Of a DNA stretch of 64,000 nucleotides, positions 60,442 to 64,000 are shown in pieces. The stretch is from Burkholderia sp. BCC1644 (GTDB lineage: Bacteria; Pseudomonadota; Gammaproteobacteria; Burkholderiales; Burkholderiaceae), in assembly GCF_902833225.1 (NCBI RefSeq), contig NZ_CADFEI010000013.1, forward strand, positions 62,001 through 126,000. Reading direction: 5' to 3'. The position numbers and the translations under genes are program-made. The notes under the pieces were generated by a model that did no database searches, was not told the DNA's origin, and was given only the letters and a program-made list of their open reading frames with translations. The first letter of the stretch is position 1. Each line of letters begins with the position of its first letter.

Positions 60442-61894
60442 TCGCCCCGTCTGCAGCCTGCTGCGTGCAGCGGTCCTGCTCGCGACCATCGCGTGGCTGC
60501 CCGGATGCATGGTCGGCCCCGATTTCACCCGTCCGTCCGCCCCGCACGTGTCGCGCTTCGCGCCCGCCGACGCCAGTTCCGGTGCGTGGACCGGCGGCGG
60601 GCAAACGCAGGCGCTGTCGGCCGCCGAGCCGCTCACGCGCGACTGGTGGACGCGCTTCGGCAGCCATGCGATCGACTCGGCGGTCGACGACGCGTTGTCC
60701 GGCAGCCCGACGCTCGCCGGTGCGCAAGCGACGCTGCGGCGCAGCGAACATGCGCTGCGGGCCGGCGAAGGCATCTTCTTTCCGCAGCTGGATGCGCAGG
60801 CAGGTGCATCGCGCCAGCGCTACGCGCCGCTGCGCACGGGGCAGGCGCTGCCGGCGTCGATCTTCAACCTGTACACGCTGTCGGCGACGGTCAGCTACAC
60901 GCTCGACCTGTGGGGCGGCGAGCGGCGCCAGGTCGAAGCGCTGGCGGCCGGCGTCGACGCGCAGCGCCAGGCGCTTGCGGGTGCGTATCTGATGCTGACC
61001 GCCAACGTCGTCAACACGATGGTCGCGCGCGCCGCCTATCGGGACGAAGCCGCGGCCACACGCGAGATGATCGGCCTGCTCGACGAGCAGATCCGCCTGA
61101 CGCGCGCGCAGGTGACAGCCGGCGCGGCCGCCTACGTGGCCGTGCTGACGCTGGAATCGCAACGGGCGTCGCTCGAGGCGACGCTGCCCGCGCTCGACCA
61201 GAAACGCGCGCAGGCCGACGACCTGCTCGCGCTGCTCGCCGGGCGCTACCCCGCCGACTGGCAGCCACCCGACCTGTCGCTCGAGCGCATCGCCCTGCCG
61301 GCCAGCCTGCCGGATACGGCGCCGTCGTCGCTCGTGCGCCGCCGGCCAGATATCCTGCAAGCGGAAGCGCAACTGCATGTGGCCAGCGCTCAGGTCGGCG
61401 TCGCGACGGCCGCGCTCTACCCGAATCTCACGCTGTCCGCGTCGGGCGGCTTCGACAGCATCGTCGCCGGCCAACTGTTCGCGCCGGCCGGCCGCGCGTG
61501 GAGCGTCGGCGCCGGACTCACCGCCCCGCTCTTTCACGGCGGCACGCTGCTGAACCAGCGGCGCGCCGCGCAGGATGCGTACGACGAGGCCGACGCGGCC
61601 TATCGGCAGGTGGTGCTGGCGGCGTTCTCGCAGGTGGCCGACACGCTGCGCGCGCTCGCGAACGATGCGACCGCGCTCGATGCGCAGGCCCGCGCCATGG
61701 CCGCGGCCCGCGATGCACTGGCGCTCACGCAGGCCGGCTACGACGCGGGGATCTCGGGCTACGTGCAGTTGCTGGTCGCCGACGTGCAATTCCATCAGGC
61801 GCGTCTTGCCTGGCTGCAGGCGGTCGCGCAGCGGCTGCAGGACACGGTCGCGTTCTACGTCGCGCTCGGCGGCGGCTGGGGCGACGCGAGTTGA
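60419..61894 (+). CDS. Outer-membrane efflux lipoprotein (NodT type)
   Basis: 491 residues from ATG 60419, which gives a lipoprotein signal ending L-P-G-C (Cys30); a start at 60389 is possible but makes the signal too long. Two efflux repeats with Y-T-L-D-L-W-G-G-E and L-Y-P-N-L-T-L-S-A-S-G-G-F. Channel of the second exporter. The first 23 bases overlap the adaptor gene. It is a paralogue of the channel at 50620-52116 but clearly diverged. Confidence 0.92.
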   Translation: MCTWPASDRPVCSLLRAAVLLATIAWLPGCMVGPDFTRPSAPHVSRFAPADASSGAWTGGGQTQALSAAEPLTRDWWTRFGSHAIDSAVDDALSGSPTLAGAQATLRRSEHALRAGEGIFFPQLDAQAGASRQRYAPLRTGQALPASIFNLYTLSATVSYTLDLWGGERRQVEALAAGVDAQRQALAGAYLMLTANVVNTMVARAAYRDEAAATREMIGLLDEQIRLTRAQVTAGAAAYVAVLTLESQRASLEATLPALDQKRAQADDLLALLAGRYPADWQPPDLSLERIALPASLPDTAPSSLVRRRPDILQAEAQLHVASAQVGVATAALYPNLTLSASGGFDSIVAGQLFAPAGRAWSVGAGLTAPLFHGGTLLNQRRAAQDAYDEADAAYRQVVLAAFSQVADTLRALANDATALDAQARAMAAARDALALTQAGYDAGISGYVQLLVADVQFHQARLAWLQAVAQRLQDTVAFYVALGGGWGDAS

Positions 61895-61918
61895 CCCTCT
61901 GCCCGCGCGGGTGCCCGG

Positions 61919-62413
61919 TCAATCCGTCTGCGGGTGCGTCTCGATGCCGGGCTGCTGCCAGGACGGCAGTTCGGCCCAGCCGAGCGGGCCATAGACGGTA
62001 CCGCCGGCGGCCTCGATTGTCTCGACGAATTCGGCGACTGTCGCGCCGGCCGGAACGGTCAGCTTCATCGCGTCGACGAATTCCTCGCTGCGCAACCACG
62101 GCACCGCGCCGTCGTTGATCTGCTCGACGCTCCAGTCCTGCCCGTGTCGACCGGCTTCGGGCGGCAGCAGGTTCGGTACGTCGAACGCCACGCGCAACAG
62201 CTGCGCGCGCGAATCGCTGTAAGGCGGTTGCGCGACGTCCTGGTAAGGCACGTCGGCCCAGCTTTGACCGCATTGCAGGTCGAGCGGCAGGCAGGTAAAC
62301 CACGCCCAGGGCGCGCGGACGAAGCACAGCCGGTAGCCGGTCCGCGCGCCGTCCAGATTGGCGATCAGCGTCATGATGGTTCGTCCCTGAAGCGTCGTAA
62401 TCTCGCTGCGCAT
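61919..62413 (-). CDS. Unknown 164-residue protein
   Basis: Not recognised. No signal peptide or membrane segment; Trp- and Pro-rich middle (P-W-A-W-F-T-C-L-P-L-D, then G-R-H-G-Q-D-W) and a folded-looking C-terminus (V-A-E-F-V-E-T-I-E-A-A-G-G-T-V-Y-G-P). The frame allows starts at 62473, 62413 and 62377; the first lies only 34 bases from the FNR-type box, which would leave almost no leader, so 62413 is taken with doubt. Base composition and codon use match the neighbours and support a real gene. Confidence 0.65.
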   Translation of the reverse strand: MRSEITTLQGRTIMTLIANLDGARTGYRLCFVRAPWAWFTCLPLDLQCGQSWADVPYQDVAQPPYSDSRAQLLRVAFDVPNLLPPEAGRHGQDWSVEQINDGAVPWLRSEEFVDAMKLTVPAGATVAEFVETIEAAGGTVYGPLGWAELPSWQQPGIETHPQTD

Positions 62414-62507
62414 TGCGCACAGGGTGTACGCAACCTGCGCGGATGGCGGGATCACGAAATCGCCTTCGCGCATGCGACCACTATCGTGCCACCGTCCGGC
62501 CCGGAGG

Positions 62508-62521
62508 TTGATTGACGTCAA
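62508..62521. promoter_or_regulatory. FNR/ANR-type box TTGAT-TGAC-GTCAA
   Basis: In the divergent region: 94 bases from the leftward start at 62413 and 136 bases from the rightward MBL-fold gene. Confidence 0.6.
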
Positions 62522-62657
62522 ACAGGAGCAGCGCCGGCTGGTTGGCAAACCTCGCGCCCCCGGCATGGATACGGAAATCCCTGATTTCCATCAATTGTTC
62601 CACGCGCATCCGCGCTGTAATCGGTTCACCGCTACCTCGAATCCCGGTGAGGCATTC

Positions 62658-64000
62658 ATGAAACTGACTTTTCTCGGTGCGACCGAAACCGTGACCGGCT
62701 CGAAGTACCTGCTCGAGCGCGGCAACCGGCGCGTACTGGTCGATTGCGGGCTGTTCCAGGGCACGAAGAACCTGCGGCTGCGCAACTGGAGCCCGTTGCC
62801 GGTCGCGCCCGACACGCTCGACGCGGTCGTGCTCACGCACGCACATGTCGACCATACCGGCTACCTTCCGGTGCTGGCGCGCGAAGGGTTTCGCGGGCCG
62901 GTGTACTGCACGGCGGCCACGGCCGAACTCTGCGACATCATGCTGCGCGACAGCGCGCGATTGCAGGAAGAGGAAGCCGACTTCGCGAACCGCCACGGCT
63001 ACTCGAAGCATCACCCCGCACAGCCACTCTACACGCTGGACGATGCGCAGCGCGCGCTGCACCTGTTGAAGCCCGTCGCGTTCGACGAATGCACCGCGCT
63101 GGGCGACGGCCTGGCGTTCCGCCTGCTGCCGGCCGGGCATATTCTCGGCGCGGCGAGCGTCGTGATGCACTGGGATCACAAGGTACTGGCGTTCTCGGGC
63201 GACCTCGGCCGCTATCACGACCCGATCATGCAGCCGCCGCTGGCGCCCGCGCATGCGGACTACCTGGTTGTCGAATCGACGTACGGCGACCGGCTGCATC
63301 CGGAATCCGACCCCGAGAACGAACTGGCCGCGCTGTTCGACAAGACCTTCGCGCGCGGCGGTGTCGTGGTGATGCCCTGTTTCACCGTCGGCCGCGCGCA
63401 GGAAATCCTGCACTACATCGCGCGGCTGAAGGCGTCCGGCCGCATGGCACGCGTCCCGGTATTTCTCGACAGCCCGATGGCGACGGACGTGACCGAGATC
63501 TATCGTCACCATATTCTCGAACACCGGTTGACCCCGTCCGAAGCGAATGCGCTCGGTCACGCGGCCACGATGATCCGGTCGGTCGAGCAGTCGAAAGCGA
63601 TCGCCGAACATCATGGCCCGATGGTCATCATCGCCGGCAGCGGGATGGCGACGGGCGGCCGTGTACTGCACCACCTGAGCCGCTACGCGCCCGATGCGCG
63701 CAACACGATCGCGCTGGTCGGCTACCAGGCGGCCGGCACGCGCGGCGCGGCGCTGGCCGCGCACGAGCCGACACTGAAGATTCACGGCGAATACGTGCGC
63801 GTGCGCGCGCAGGTCGAGTCGATCACGACGCTCTCCGCGCATGCCGACTACGAGGAGATTCTCCGCTGGCTCGGTACGATGCAGCGCGCGCCGGTGCGGA
63901 CCTTCGTCACGCACGGCGAACCCGCGGCGGCCGATGCGTTGCGTCGGCGTATCGCGGAGCGACTGCACTGGTCGTGCGAGGTGCCGACTTACGCGCAGTG
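62658..64000 (+). CDS. MBL-fold RNase/beta-CASP protein, C-terminus outside
   Basis: 447 complete codons to the window end. Metallo-beta-lactamase fold with beta-CASP insertion: H61-A-H-V-D-H66 metal motif, G-H-I-L-G-A-A near 157-163, F-S-G-D-L-G near 178-183, and in the CASP part P-C-F-T-V-G-R-A-Q-E, D-S-P-M-A and G-S-G-M-A-T-G-G-R. This is the CPSF/Ysh1-like family of ribonucleases widely annotated as MBL-fold RNA-specificity hydrolases; the length is close to the usual total (about 450), so only the last residues are missing. GGTGAGG precedes the ATG. An FNR-type box lies 136 bases upstream. Confidence 0.9.
   Translation, partial: MKLTFLGATETVTGSKYLLERGNRRVLVDCGLFQGTKNLRLRNWSPLPVAPDTLDAVVLTHAHVDHTGYLPVLAREGFRGPVYCTAATAELCDIMLRDSARLQEEEADFANRHGYSKHHPAQPLYTLDDAQRALHLLKPVAFDECTALGDGLAFRLLPAGHILGAASVVMHWDHKVLAFSGDLGRYHDPIMQPPLAPAHADYLVVESTYGDRLHPESDPENELAALFDKTFARGGVVVMPCFTVGRAQEILHYIARLKASGRMARVPVFLDSPMATDVTEIYRHHILEHRLTPSEANALGHAATMIRSVEQSKAIAEHHGPMVIIAGSGMATGGRVLHHLSRYAPDARNTIALVGYQAAGTRGAALAAHEPTLKIHGEYVRVRAQVESITTLSAHADYEEILRWLGTMQRAPVRTFVTHGEPAAADALRRRIAERLHWSCEVPTYAQ

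Overview
The window is high-GC DNA (mostly well above 60% G+C) from a Burkholderia, most likely the B. cepacia complex or a close relative. The basis is gene content (N-type ATPase operon, arcDABC, fused multidomain ABC exporters), codon use and tight ATGA-overlapping operons; no rRNA or other species marker is present. I found no tRNA, rRNA, CRISPR array or intact insertion sequence.

The unifying feature is regulatory. I count 22 copies of a 14-base palindrome of the FNR/ANR type (consensus TTGAT-N4-ATCAA, here often TTGAC-N4-GTCAA), nearly all intergenic and typically 50-150 bases before a start codon. Most operons from 7.1 kb to the right end sit behind one. With the gene content (alternative ATPase, arginine fermentation, phosphoketolase, B12-dependent ribonucleotide reductase, ribosome-hibernation factor, hemerythrin) this reads as an oxygen-limitation survival island, resembling what I recall of the low-oxygen-activated (lxa) locus of B. 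cenocepacia.

Layout. 1-1252: tail of a surface-polysaccharide cluster. 1266-6879: lower-GC signalling region (response regulator, PAS histidine kinase, unknown protein plus diguanylate cyclase). 7312-13909: complete N-type ATPase operon atpDCQRBEFAG. 13997-23287: unknown protein, broken hemerythrin, rhomboid protease, ABC importer with a truncated VIT protein, ABC-2 exporter, CBS protein beside a decayed BON gene, small secreted protein. 23333-27697: exported polysaccharide deacetylase, glycoside-hydrolase-like protein and a serine hydrolase/NamZ fusion, likely cell-wall turnover. 28116-30515: phosphoketolase. 30516-32541: decayed DNA with gene and IS fragments around an intact HPF-like gene. 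32542-39631: small secreted protein, LRAT-like protein, second deacetylase without a signal peptide, class II ribonucleotide reductase, accessory FtsH with a BON protein. 39910-45187: small membrane protein and arcDABC. 45565-49531: three-gene signalling operon whose first kinase has an ethylene-receptor-like membrane domain. 49850-61894: LemA and two complete tripartite ABC exporters. 61919-64000: unknown protein and an MBL-fold RNase-like protein running off the window.

Inferred joint role: when oxygen falls, an FNR-family regulator would turn on ATP supply (arginine deiminase and phosphoketolase routes), ion homeostasis (N-ATPase), oxygen-independent dNTP synthesis, ribosome storage, membrane-protein quality control and envelope remodelling/export. 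The island is also decaying: I see a frameshifted hemerythrin, a nonsense-truncated VIT gene, remnants of BON, VIT and glycoside-hydrolase-like genes, a multiply frameshifted paralogue and a transposase scrap.
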